This document shows, one piece after another, positions 24,775-31,044 of a stretch of DNA of 31,467 nucleotides. Source of the DNA: Treponema sp. (GTDB lineage Bacteria > Spirochaetota > Spirochaetia > Treponematales > Treponemataceae). Under the pieces are notes generated by a model that ran no database searches, was not told where the DNA came from, and was given only the letters and a program-made list of their open reading frames with translations. The stretch is taken from contig JAEDJA010000029.1 in the NCBI GenBank assembly GCA_016296575.1, forward strand, positions 1 to 31,467. Reading direction: 5' to 3'. The position numbers and the translations under genes were made by a program. Each line of letters begins with the position of its first letter. The first letter of the stretch is position 1.

Positions 24775-25521
24775 ATGGCAAAGGAATCTTTATTTTCTGT
24801 TGTTTATTCTGATGATGATATTGTAGTTCTTAATAAAAGTTCAGGTCTTTTGATTGCTGCTGACCGTTATGACGAAACAGCACCTCGTCTTGATCTTCTT
24901 GCAGAAAAAGAATTTGGTCGCCTCTTTGCCGTTCACCGAATCGACAAAGATACTTCCGGCATCATCATTTATGCCCGTAATGAAGAAGCTCACAAAAATC
25001 TTTCAATGCAGTTTGAAAAAAGGGAAGTGCAGAAAACTTACTACGCGCTGGTTTACGGTCACCCAATGTGGGATGAACTGGAAGAAAAAGCACCACTGCT
25101 TCCAGACGGAGACGCCCGCCATCGAACTGTTGTGGACAGACGACTGGGAAAACCATCTGTAACTTATTTTACCCACGTAGGAAATGTGGGACCTTTCTCC
25201 TGGATAAAATGTGAACCAAAAACCGGCCGTACCCACCAGATTCGTGTACATCTTCAGGCCAATAAAATCTCCATTGTTTGCGACCCTCTTTACAGTGGAA
25301 ATCAGAAGCCAGTCAGACTATCGGAAATCAAGCGAAAGTGGAACGGTGATGATAAATCGGAACGTCCGCTGCTTTCCCGACTTGCTCTTCATGCCTACCA
25401 AATCGAATTTACCCATCCAAAAACCGGCGAAAAGGTAACATTCAAGGCACCATTTCCAAAAGACATGGAAGCAACCAGAAATCAACTGGAAAAACTCTTC
25501 GGCATTTCCCCAGACCTGTAA
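24775..25521 (+). CDS. RluA-family rRNA/tRNA pseudouridine synthase
   Basis: This 248-residue enzyme has the family motif HRIDKDTSG with catalytic D57, plus KTYYALVYG, the EPKTGRTHQIRVHL block and CDPLYSG, in the usual order. It converts specific uridines in structured RNA to pseudouridine. There is no N-terminal S4 domain, so it is closest to the short RluA/RluC-like members; which RNA it modifies is not visible. It follows the permease with a one-base gap. Its stop codon abuts a probable insertion-sequence end and the start of the degraded cassette region. Confidence 0.9.
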   Translation: MAKESLFSVVYSDDDIVVLNKSSGLLIAADRYDETAPRLDLLAEKEFGRLFAVHRIDKDTSGIIIYARNEEAHKNLSMQFEKREVQKTYYALVYGHPMWDELEEKAPLLPDGDARHRTVVDRRLGKPSVTYFTHVGNVGPFSWIKCEPKTGRTHQIRVHLQANKISIVCDPLYSGNQKPVRLSEIKRKWNGDDKSERPLLSRLALHAYQIEFTHPKTGEKVTFKAPFPKDMEATRNQLEKLFGISPDL

Positions 25522-25545
25522 AGTGCACCCCAATTATTGGACACA
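25522..25545. mobile_element. Possible terminal repeat of an IS3-type element (remnant)
   Basis: AGTGCACCCCAATTATTGGA directly follows the rluA-type stop and has the look of an IS3-family end (…CCCAA..TTGGACA). No transposase is present. The higA fragment next to it breaks exactly at this sequence, which fits an old insertion or deletion junction. This is a resemblance only. Confidence 0.35.
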
Positions 25546-25620
25546 TTAAATTCCAAGTGGAATAAGAAATTCTTCACTGAGGATTTCCCCAATTGTTGGT
25601 GTTTCGATAAAATCAGACAT
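25546..25620 (-). pseudogene. Truncated higA-type antitoxin (N-terminal fragment)
   Basis: Twenty-four codons remain: MSDFIETPTIGEILSEEFL followed by IPLGI and a stop. They match the N-terminus of HigA/XRE antitoxins (compare GEILKEEFLIP in the intact copy at 27887-28204). AGGAG lies six bases before the ATG. The HTH domain is missing; homology ends at the IS-like sequence. It was once the partner of the higB fragment upstream. Confidence 0.75.
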
Positions 25621-25680
25621 AGTTTGCTCCTATAATACTCCACGTTAGTGGTCGCACATGGATGTGTTTTTTTTACATTC

Positions 25681-25815
25681 CTAGTGGTAATCCACAATCT
25701 CTACATTGTAATAATGTCCGTCTTTTTCTGTAAAACAGACACGCCACTGATCATTTATGCGGATTGAATGCTGTCCTTCGCTTCTTCGTCTAAGTCCTTT
25801 AGTTATATTTCTCAT
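25681..25815 (-). pseudogene. Truncated higB-type toxin (C-terminal fragment)
   Basis: The frame encodes RRSEGQHSIRINDQWRVCF, then TEKDGHYYNVEIVDYH and a stop, the C-terminal half of a HigB/RelE RNase toxin; compare SIRINDQWRIVF and RITDYH in the intact copy at 28179-28460. The first half, including the catalytic helix pair, is gone. It directly abuts a GNAT fragment, so this stretch is a patchwork of broken cassettes. Confidence 0.8.
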
Positions 25816-25819
25816 ATTC

Positions 25820-25934
25820 TCATGTCAAAGGTCTTTTTGTTTCACTACTAAATCCTAAATTTTCATAAAGCTGGTGGGCTTCTTTTCTTGCAATTCCACT
25901 TAAAAGTATTACTTTGTAGCAGTTATTCTTTTTC
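25820..25934 (-). pseudogene. C-terminal fragment of a GNAT acetyltransferase
   Basis: The frame reads NCYKVILLSGIARKEAHQLY, then ENLGF and ends at TGA. This is the typical last strand-helix part of GNAT acetyltransferases (a 'K..LlSg..R.eA..fYe.lGF' pattern). The rest of the gene is absent: the intact GNAT at 25923 overlaps its 5' end in another frame. Confidence 0.7.
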
Positions 25935-26702
25935 TAATTTATTCATATCGTCGACAATAGAAATTGGTTTTATTGTCATTTCGACCCATGCAGGCACAAA
26001 TCCACTTTTTATCGCATTTTTTACGCTGCGAATGTTAGACCAGGCAGAACAATAAAATGGAATTTTATTTCTCTTTATGATTTCCAATGCAAGTCCTGCT
26101 GTCAATGAAGAGGCAATACCTTTTTTCCTATATTCAGGAAGAACATCAACTCCTATCTGCCACATATCTTGCGCATCTGCAGAACAGGCTGCCAGTCCAA
26201 TAAGTTTATTACCTTCATATGCTCCAAGACCAAGAACGTCAAGTTCTTTTCTATCTTCACAAATAGCATTGCTCCATTCTGGCAAATATAAAGCTTGAAA
26301 ATCTTCTTGTTCTAATAAATGTATATCAAAGTTACAAGAGAGTTCTTTTAATTTAGTTACATCTGGAAGGTAATATTCTGCCATAAAACAAACTTTATTT
26401 CCTTTTTTGAGCAGTTTTTCATTTAACCAATGCAAATTTGGTGTTTCAAAACAGTGATAAAACTCGTATCTGGAAATATATTCTTGAATTATCTCAGAAA
26501 CTTCATTTGTTGTTGCTGCAACTAGATTATTACCATAAGAAACAAAATTTGCTGTAATCGGTTCCTTATAGTATTTTCTTGCATTTTTTCCAAGTTTAAA
26601 TGGAACAACAACATTTTTACTTGAGAAAAAATCTTCTGCTTTGCAACCTATATCTTCGGCAGACTGTTCAGTTGCGATTTTAATAATTTCTTCATTTGTC
26701 AT
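25923..26702 (-). CDS. GNAT-family N-acetyltransferase
   Basis: This is a 259-residue protein. The C-terminal half is a GNAT domain: IGVDVLPEYRKKGIASSLTA carries the acetyl-CoA pyrophosphate loop (R-x-x-G-x-A), followed by the NIRSVKNAIKSGF motif of the last helix. The N-terminal half (residues 1-130) is a less conserved domain that probably binds the acceptor, as in two-domain GNAT proteins. The acceptor is unknown. AAGG lies about seven bases before the ATG. It sits just downstream of an attC-like half site, as a cassette gene would. Confidence 0.82.
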   Translation of the reverse strand: MTNEEIIKIATEQSAEDIGCKAEDFFSSKNVVVPFKLGKNARKYYKEPITANFVSYGNNLVAATTNEVSEIIQEYISRYEFYHCFETPNLHWLNEKLLKKGNKVCFMAEYYLPDVTKLKELSCNFDIHLLEQEDFQALYLPEWSNAICEDRKELDVLGLGAYEGNKLIGLAACSADAQDMWQIGVDVLPEYRKKGIASSLTAGLALEIIKRNKIPFYCSAWSNIRSVKNAIKSGFVPAWVEMTIKPISIVDDMNKLEKE

Positions 26703-26770
26703 TTTTTTACCTTTTTAATTTAGTGCAACACGCGGACTCGATAGAAGCTTCGCTGCGAATGGATTGGTTT

Positions 26771-26796
26771 GTCGGATTTGAAATTCTTGTTATACG
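26771..26796. other. attC-like half site
   Basis: GTCGGATTTGAAATTCTTGT then TATACG matches the right half of the other sites (CGG-x-NNN-G-AA.. then GTTATAC). The matching left half is not found in the 50 bases before it, so it may be a decayed or hybrid site. Confidence 0.4.
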
Positions 26797-26868
26797 AGTA
26801 CAGCTTGTTTTTTTGCTCATTCTTATTCATTTTCTATTTTTTCTCTAAGTGCCTCAAGTAGCGGGTCC

Positions 26869-26983
26869 GTATAACTAGCGTTTTAATACGTAAAAACGTT
26901 TTACCAACGGCAAAATTGGCGCAAAGCCACGAATAGCAACTTTTGTGACAAAGTTTTCATCGGTTTTGAAAACCATATTATGT
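26869..26983. other. Long attC-like site
   Basis: GTATAAC (26869-26875) faces ATTATGT near 26977-26983. Next to them are inner arms GTTTTAA and, on the far side, CGG-T-TTT-G-AAAACC, where single T and G would be extrahelical. The 115-bp length is like the long attC sites of chromosomal integrons. It lies between the broken brnT and the following cassette. Confidence 0.55.
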
Positions 26984-27037
26984 GCTTCTACTTAGCAAAC
27001 GCAACTTCCATATGTTTTTTTCGTTTGTAGTTGCTTT

Positions 27038-27224
27038 TCAAACAACCAGAACTTTAGAATTACTACTTATACCAAAATAATAAAGCTGTCCTCTTCTTCC
27101 GAATGGTCTGGATCTGCAATGAATTTTGTATTTGGATCATAAAAACAGTTTTCGCTTCTTCAAACGATACTTTATGCTTTTTAAGATTCAATGCAGCTTT
27201 TTCTTCGTCCCATTCAAATTTTAT
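27038..27224 (-). pseudogene. Broken brnT-type toxin gene
   Basis: IKFEWDEEKAALNLKKHKVS and FEEAKTVF match the start of BrnT RNase toxins, except that the usual start ATG is ATA. The frame then shifts: YDPNTKFIADPDHSEEEDSF follows in the next frame, as if one T was lost from the T-run at TGTTTTTATG. A second shift, as if one G was lost, is needed to reach GISSNSKVLVV and a stop. The true C-terminus is gone and no brnA antitoxin follows. The gene is clearly dead. Confidence 0.85.
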
Positions 27225-27336
27225 TCCTATAATTATACTATAATTATGGTATTGAAAATTTATCAAATAAAAAAGCGGGCTTAGTCGCATTTTTATAAAT
27301 ATAATTATGCAAATAGAAAAAATAGTTTATAAATAA

Positions 27337-27786
27337 CTAGTCATAAAACACTATTTTGTGACAGCACTTTTTGTTTCCAGCAAGGATAGATTCTGTGCAT
27401 TCAATTATAAAGTTTTTCTGAGGAACAAGATTTTTAAATACACATTTCATGCTTTGTCTTGAACATTCACAAAGATTATTTGAGTTTATTTTGGCATGTG
27501 TATATAAAGGGCAGCCACATTTTGTAAAAATAAGTTCATAAATTTTCCCAGGTTCAATAACTTTTCCTTCAAGGTCTTTTTTTTCATTTAATCGCAAAAA
27601 GAATTTATCTAAATCTTCGTTGCATTCGTTAAACAGATCTTTGTATAAGTATTTCAAGGCATCACATGAACATTGTTGCGCACATTTAGAAAATAATTTT
27701 GAACATTCTTCTTGTTTCAGTTGACTCAAGCCTTCATCGAAGGCTTTAAACCATTTTTCAAAGAATTCTTTATCCATAGTTTTCAT
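27337..27786 (-). CDS. Cysteine-rich cytoplasmic protein of unknown function
   Basis: This 149-residue protein has 13 cysteines (28, 35, 39, 41, 55, 90, 92, 106, 108, 115, 130, 141, 142), several in CxC or CC pairs: SKCAQQCSCD, TKCGCPLY, LCECSRQ and KKCCHKI. No signal peptide is present, so metal or Fe-S binding is more likely than disulfides. The end, ECTESILAGNKKCCHKIVF, has the 'E.i..G...C...I' form seen at the end of some small ligand-binding regulators of the V4R type, but the likeness is weak. It occupies one cassette after the attC-like site at 27819. No strong ribosome site is seen before the ATG. Confidence 0.65.
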   Translation of the reverse strand: MKTMDKEFFEKWFKAFDEGLSQLKQEECSKLFSKCAQQCSCDALKYLYKDLFNECNEDLDKFFLRLNEKKDLEGKVIEPGKIYELIFTKCGCPLYTHAKINSNNLCECSRQSMKCVFKNLVPQKNFIIECTESILAGNKKCCHKIVFYD

Positions 27787-27818
27787 TTATTCTTTCTGCA
27801 CCCCAAGTAGCGGGCGTC

Positions 27819-27883
27819 CACATAACATAGGTTGTACCGCAGCGGGCTTGACTGCCTGTCGACTTAGAACTTCTTGTTATGTG
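27819..27883. other. attC-like site between higA and the cysteine-rich gene
   Basis: Outer arms CACATAAC (27819-27826) and GTTATGTG (27876-27883) are perfect complements. The inside, GGTTGTACCG ... CTTGACTGCCTGTCG, is nearly the same as the site at 30302, though its arms pair less well. The CTTGA loop is shared with the other sites. Confidence 0.75.
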
Positions 27884-27886
27884 ATT

Positions 27887-28204
27887 TTATGCATAAGCAA
27901 ACATCTTTATTGTTTCAAACTCTGGTGCATGATTTTTCTCTTCTTCTTCTAAATCGTAAAGATTCTGAAGATTAAGCCAAAACTCTGCGGTTGTTCCAAA
28001 AAACTTTGAAAACCGAATTGCTGTGTCAGCTGTTATGGAACGACGTCCATGAACTATTTCTGAAATACGGGTTTGAGGAATATTAATATCTTTTGCAAGG
28101 CGATATGCAGAAATATTCATTGGAATAAGAAATTCTTCCTTCAGGATTTCTCCCGGGTGAATATTCGGTAATTTGTCATTAGTGGTAATCTGTGATTCTA
28201 ACAT
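27887..28204 (-). CDS. higA: HigA-family antitoxin (XRE HTH)
   Basis: This 105-residue protein has PNIHPGEILKEEFLIPMNIS, then AYRLAKDINIPQTRISEIVH and GRRSITADTAIRFSKFFGT, the HigA/VapI HTH signature, and AEFWLNLQNLYDLE at the end of the fold. It neutralises HigB and represses the operon. I chose the ATG at 28204: GGAGGAG lies six bases upstream, inside the end of higB, so the genes overlap by 26 bases and are translationally coupled. Its stop is a few bases before the attC-like site, as expected for a cassette. Confidence 0.92.
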   Translation of the reverse strand: MLESQITTNDKLPNIHPGEILKEEFLIPMNISAYRLAKDINIPQTRISEIVHGRRSITADTAIRFSKFFGTTAEFWLNLQNLYDLEEEEKNHAPEFETIKMFAYA

Positions 28205-28460
28205 TGTCCGCTCCTCCATTCTCAAAGGTAAATACAATTCTCCATTGGTCGTTTATACGGATTGACCAAAGCCCTGCAAGATTTCCTACAAGTTGTTCAA
28301 GATTATTTCCTGGCGGAATTTTTAAGTCATTAACTTCTTTTGCAGCTGCAATCATTCGGAGTTTCCGTCGGGCAACATTGTGAATAGTCGGCGGAAGTTT
28401 TTTGCTTCTCTGACCTTTATAAATTAATTCTGTTTCAGAATCTCCAAATGAATTTATCAT
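28179..28460 (-). CDS. higB: HigB-family (RelE-type) mRNA-cleaving toxin
   Basis: The 93-residue protein matches HigB throughout: IYKGQRSKKLPPTIHNVARR, LRMIAAAKEVNDLKIPPGN, LVGNLAGLWSIRINDQWRI and the end RITDYH. HigB cuts mRNA on the ribosome when free of HigA. Toxin-first order is typical of higBA. A consensus promoter places the transcript start at the ATG, with no leader and no ribosome site. A second, broken copy of the pair lies at 25546-25815. Confidence 0.93.
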   Translation of the reverse strand: MINSFGDSETELIYKGQRSKKLPPTIHNVARRKLRMIAAAKEVNDLKIPPGNNLEQLVGNLAGLWSIRINDQWRIVFTFENGGADNVRITDYH

Positions 28461-28466
28461 AACTAT

Positions 28467-28495
28467 ATACTAACGTATAACGGAAGTATTGTCAA
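28467..28495 (-). promoter_or_regulatory. Promoter of higBA with overlapping palindrome
   Basis: TTGACA (28490-28495) and TAGTAT (28467-28472) are 17 bases apart. The expected transcript start falls at the higB ATG. ATACT...AGTAT and CGTTATACG within the spacer form inverted repeats that could be the HigA operator. Confidence 0.8.
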
Positions 28496-28532
28496 GAAAA
28501 ATACGTACTTTACTGATAAAATATACGATCCG

Positions 28533-29024
28533 CTAATGATGTAATTCTTTTACCATATACCCACAAGTAAAGGGGAAAAAATCAAATTTCTCTGTTCCAA
28601 TATGTACGAATCCTTCTTTTTCGTACCATTGACGAAGAATTGTATTTTCTTCTACAATTCCAATGTTGATTTTAGCGCAATTATGAGCTTCCGCCTGACT
28701 ATAAGCATCTTTTAGTAATTTTTGTCCAATTTTCCTATGTCGATATTCCGGGAGAACGCAAAGGTTATTTAATTCGCATTCACCTTTACCTTGCATCAGA
28801 AGAGAATAATACCCGATTATTTTTCCATCAGAATTGGAATAAGCAAACATGTATCTTGGTTCGTTGTCCAACTGATATAAAAGTCTTTCTTCTGTCGTAG
28901 CAAAGGCCGTAAATCTTGGAGCATTTTCGATGGTAAAACCAAATTGCTCAGCAATTGTCATAAAACTTGACCTTATGACTTTCACACATTCTGATACATC
29001 GCTTTTGTTTACTTCTTTTATCAT
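28533..29024 (-). CDS. GNAT-family N-acetyltransferase
   Basis: This is a 163-residue single-domain GNAT: YYSLLMQGKGECELNNLCVL leads into PEYRHRKIGQKLLKDA, the acetyl-CoA loop, then NIGIVEENTILRQWYEKEGF, the typical last part. These enzymes move an acetyl group to an amine of a small molecule or protein; the acceptor is unknown. I chose the ATG at 29024 because the longer frame (to 29066) reads through the attC-like site. It has only a weak GGGA upstream. It shares a cassette with higBA, 72 bases downstream, with no attC between them. Confidence 0.85.
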   Translation of the reverse strand: MIKEVNKSDVSECVKVIRSSFMTIAEQFGFTIENAPRFTAFATTEERLLYQLDNEPRYMFAYSNSDGKIIGYYSLLMQGKGECELNNLCVLPEYRHRKIGQKLLKDAYSQAEAHNCAKINIGIVEENTILRQWYEKEGFVHIGTEKFDFFPFTCGYMVKELHH

Positions 29025-29056
29025 TTTTTCCCACAGCGCCTCAAGTAGCGGGCGTC

Positions 29057-29120
29057 CACATAACAAGTGCTTAAACGGTGGCGCGGCTTGACCGCGACAT
29101 CCGCTTTGAAGCTTTATGCT
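29057..29120. other. attC-like site with paired arms and two extrahelical bases
   Basis: GCTT-AAA-CGG (29069-29078) pairs with CCG-C-TTT-G-AAGC (29101-29112), leaving C104 and G108 (29104, 29108) unpaired, as in true attC sites. CGCGG/CCGCG closes the shared CTTGA loop. The outer ACATAAC is intact at 29058; its partner is degenerate (TTTATGC). Confidence 0.75.
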
Positions 29121-29174
29121 TTTTATTATAGTCGATATTGATTTTTTATGATATATTTATTTTGGGAGTAAATA

Positions 29175-29435
29175 TTGCCTGTTGTTAGTGAATTTGAAGG
29201 AATAGAAATTTGCCTTTATTTTGATGATCATTTACCACCTCATTTTCATGCAAAATATGCTGGTCAAGAGGCATTAGTAGAAATAGAAAATTCTTGTGTA
29301 CTAAAAGGAGCTATCCCATCAAATAAATTAAAATTGGTTTTAGCTTGGTCTGAATTGCATAAGCAGGAACTTAAAAATAGTTGGAATCAGGCTAAAAATA
29401 TGGAATTACCAGCAAAAATAGCTCCACTTAAATAA
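29175..29435 (+). CDS. DUF4160 family protein
   Basis: This 86-residue protein has the family form: MPVVSEFEGIEICLYFDDH, then LPPHFHAKYAGQEALVEIEN with the conserved PPHFHA, and LVLAWSELHKQEL. The function is not established; the gene usually occurs with DUF2442, as here, and the pair is suspected to be a toxin-antitoxin-like or regulatory module. The start is a TTG with GGAG six bases before. It is one of two plus-strand genes in an otherwise minus-strand array. Confidence 0.88.
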   Translation: MPVVSEFEGIEICLYFDDHLPPHFHAKYAGQEALVEIENSCVLKGAIPSNKLKLVLAWSELHKQELKNSWNQAKNMELPAKIAPLK

Positions 29436-29441
29436 GGAGGT

Positions 29442-29541
29442 GTAAGATAAAACCGCTAAAATAGCGTGGCTTTATCTTACCTAAAGTTTGCGTTGCAAAC
29501 TAATTTTTGAACTGCTGTTCCTCATTACATTACGGAACAGC
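29442..29541 (+). repeat. Three successive hairpins between DUF4160 and DUF2442
   Basis: Stem 1: GTAAGATAAA/TTTATCTTAC (29442-29480) with an inner GCTA/TAGC. Stem 2: AGTTTGC-GTT-GCAAACT (29485-29501). Stem 3: GCTGTTCC/GGAACAGC (29514-29541). They fill most of the 162-base gap between two genes that are normally adjacent. Confidence 0.7.
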
Positions 29542-29597
29542 GTAAAAACTCAATCGATTGTTGAAACAATTTTCTTGACTTTTTATGGGAGATACAA

Positions 29598-29879
29598 ATG
29601 GAAATTGTACAGGTTTTGCCTAAAGACAATTACAATATTTTCGTTTATTTCGTAGATGGAAAGATAAAAAAATATGATGTATCTCATTTAGTAGGCAAAG
29701 GCGTTTTTTCTAAATTAAATGATTTAGATTTTTACATGAATAACTGTACTGTTCTGAACGGGTCTCTTGCATGGACATTGGATGGTAAATACGATAAATA
29801 CAATTGTATCGATATTGACCCTTATACAATTTACGAAAAAGGAATTGAAGTAGAAGATCCTTTGGCGCATATTGCCTGA
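29598..29879 (+). CDS. DUF2442 family protein
   Basis: This 93-residue protein matches DUF2442: VQVLPKDNYNIFVYFVDGKI, KKYDVSHLVGKGVFSKLND, and the strand GSLAWTLDGKYD followed by CIDIDPYTIYEKG. GGGAG lies seven bases before the ATG. The function is unproven; it partners DUF4160 in many bacteria. The separation from DUF4160 by hairpins is unusual. Confidence 0.88.
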   Translation: MEIVQVLPKDNYNIFVYFVDGKIKKYDVSHLVGKGVFSKLNDLDFYMNNCTVLNGSLAWTLDGKYDKYNCIDIDPYTIYEKGIEVEDPLAHIA

Positions 29880-29883
29880 TCAG

Positions 29884-30160
29884 CTACTTTATACTCTTAA
29901 AACCTATTTTCAATAATTCAACATCACCAGGACAAAATTCAAAATCGTCTATTTCGTTTTCAGTAATCCATTTGATTTCAGAAATTTCATTTTTATTGAA
30001 AACAGGTGCTGCATGGGGGATGATGACGAATCATATCCAGTGATTTTTTAATTCGGTATTTTCAGGAAGGGAACAAAGTGATTCGGGGATTGCAGTACAT
30101 AAACAACCATCTTCGAAACCAGTTTTAGGACATTTTCTGATTTTCAGAATCTGATTCCTG
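29884..30160 (-). pseudogene. Broken gene, possibly the C-terminal part of a NUDIX-like protein
   Basis: On the minus strand the frame reads PKTGFEDGCLCTAIPE, ENTELKNHWI, then an in-frame TGA (30031-30033), then FVIIPHAAPVFNKNEISEIK and WITENEIDDFEF to a stop at 29884. The second part has the 'n.EISEikWit.nEi' form common near the end of NUDIX hydrolases, but the NUDIX box itself is absent. No start is visible. The family is uncertain; that it is a dead coding remnant is more certain. Confidence 0.5.
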
Positions 30161-30301
30161 TTAACATAGCAAAAGGGTTCTACGGCGGATTATTGACCTG
30201 GAGCGGGCTTGCAGCCTATGCACGAATATCATAGTGGTCACTACCGGACAAGAGCGGACACTGTTCTTTTCCTGCTTTTTACATATTGACTTTTGGCTCA
30301 C

Positions 30302-30364
30302 CATATCAACTGGTTGTACCGCAGGCAGCTTGACTGCCTGTCGGCTACGAACCTTTGTTATACG
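30302..30364. other. attC-like site with near-perfect fold
   Basis: GGTT-GTA-CCG-CAGGCAG (30312-30328) pairs with CTGCCTG-T-CGG-C-TAC-G-AACC (30334-30353) around a CTTGA loop, leaving T30341, C30345 and G30349 unpaired. GTTATAC (30357-30363) is one core site; the other is degenerate (TATCAAC). The hicB stop codon TAA is supplied by the GTATAAC core on the minus strand. Confidence 0.82.
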
Positions 30365-30750
30365 AGTATTGCTTGCTTCTTTGCAATAGAGATATGTTCT
30401 TTTTCTGAATTCTTTGCAAGAAGATAAACGCAATATTGATTCATACTTACGCCTTCTTTTTTTGAATCTTCTGCGAGGGTTTTGTGCAAAGTTTTAGGAA
30501 GGCGAAGCTTGAACTGACCGGAATATGAATCTACAGTTTCAGGTTCTGCAATTTCGATTCCATCTTCGATTGCGGCAGAAATCCATGTTTTTTTTGCGTC
30601 TTCTGCATTCGCAACGACTTCGGCAACAGTTTTGCCACAAGTAATACAGCCAGGAAGTTCTGGATATGAAGCAACAAAACCAGATTCTTCTGTATCTGGA
30701 ATTATTTCCAATTTGTAAGGTAATTTCATATATTCTTCTATTGTTTTCAT
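30358..30750 (-). CDS. hicB: HicB antitoxin from its internal start
   Basis: GGGAGG six bases before the ATG at 30750 is the strongest ribosome site in this region and marks the native hicB start, giving 130 residues. The protein would neutralise HicA through its partial RNase H-like fold and bind operator DNA with its C-terminal ribbon-helix-helix. Whether it is also made as the HicA fusion depends on the A9 tract upstream. Confidence 0.75.
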   Translation of the reverse strand: MKTIEEYMKLPYKLEIIPDTEESGFVASYPELPGCITCGKTVAEVVANAEDAKKTWISAAIEDGIEIAEPETVDSYSGQFKLRLPKTLHKTLAEDSKKEGVSMNQYCVYLLAKNSEKEHISIAKKQAILV

Positions 30751-31002
30751 ATCAGTCCTCCCTGTTTTTTTTTCGGATTCTACAATCTCTTTTACCATTT
30801 TCACATAAACAATTTTTATTGGTTCATGATTTGGAATGGTAATTGGATTACAACCGGGTTTTCTGAAAGTGTAATGACTGCTTCCTCCTTTCGGTTGTGA
30901 AACAGAATAACCATAACTTTGCAAAACTTTTTTAAGTTCTGCAAACCGCATGTCTTTGTCGAGGGATTTTATTTTGCTTAAAAGTTTGTCCCATTGTGCC
31001 AC
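30358..31002 (-). CDS. hicAB: HicA toxin and HicB antitoxin fused in one frame
   Basis: Residues 1-79 are a HicA mRNA-interferase: FAELKKVLQSYGYSVSQPKG, GGSSHYTFRKPG with the catalytic H43, and a KMVKEIVESE end. Residues 85-214 are HicB: MKTIEEYMKLPYKLEIIPD, SGFVASYPELPGCITCGKT, then an RHH-type end (FKLRLPKTLHKTLAED). These are normally two genes. Here an A9 run (complement of 30765-30773) keeps them in one frame; with eight As the frame would end in a TGA overlapping the hicB ATG. AGGGAGG six bases before that ATG (30750) would let HicB be made alone. The GTG start at 31002 coincides with the predicted transcript start. Confidence 0.9.
   Translation of the reverse strand: MAQWDKLLSKIKSLDKDMRFAELKKVLQSYGYSVSQPKGGSSHYTFRKPGCNPITIPNHEPIKIVYVKMVKEIVESEKKTGRTDMKTIEEYMKLPYKLEIIPDTEESGFVASYPELPGCITCGKTVAEVVANAEDAKKTWISAAIEDGIEIAEPETVDSYSGQFKLRLPKTLHKTLAEDSKKEGVSMNQYCVYLLAKNSEKEHISIAKKQAILV
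30765..30773 (-). promoter_or_regulatory. A9 homopolymer at the hicA-hicB junction
   Basis: The coding strand reads CCG-A9-CAGGGAGG. A one-base loss would end hicA with CTGATATGA, where TGA overlaps the hicB ATG, the usual arrangement. The run could slip during replication, transcription or translation. Confidence 0.7.
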
Positions 31003-31008
31003 AATTCA

Positions 31009-31037
31009 ATTATAAGTGGTGTTATATATGGTGTCAA
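31009..31037 (-). promoter_or_regulatory. Consensus promoter of hicAB, leaderless start
   Basis: TTGACA (31032-31037) and TATAAT (31009-31014) are both perfect, 17 bases apart on the minus strand. The -10 ends seven bases before the GTG, so the mRNA should start at the start codon. Confidence 0.85.
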
Positions 31038-31044
31038 GTAAATC

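Noticed and set aside
26720..26832. Short minus-strand frame beginning MNKNEQKN between attC-like sites
   Set aside because: It reads through recombination-site sequence and has no ribosome site; probably not a protein.
30161..30433. 90-codon minus-strand frame across the attC-like site at 30302
   Set aside because: It crosses the folded site and the end of hicB in another frame, is highly basic and matches nothing.
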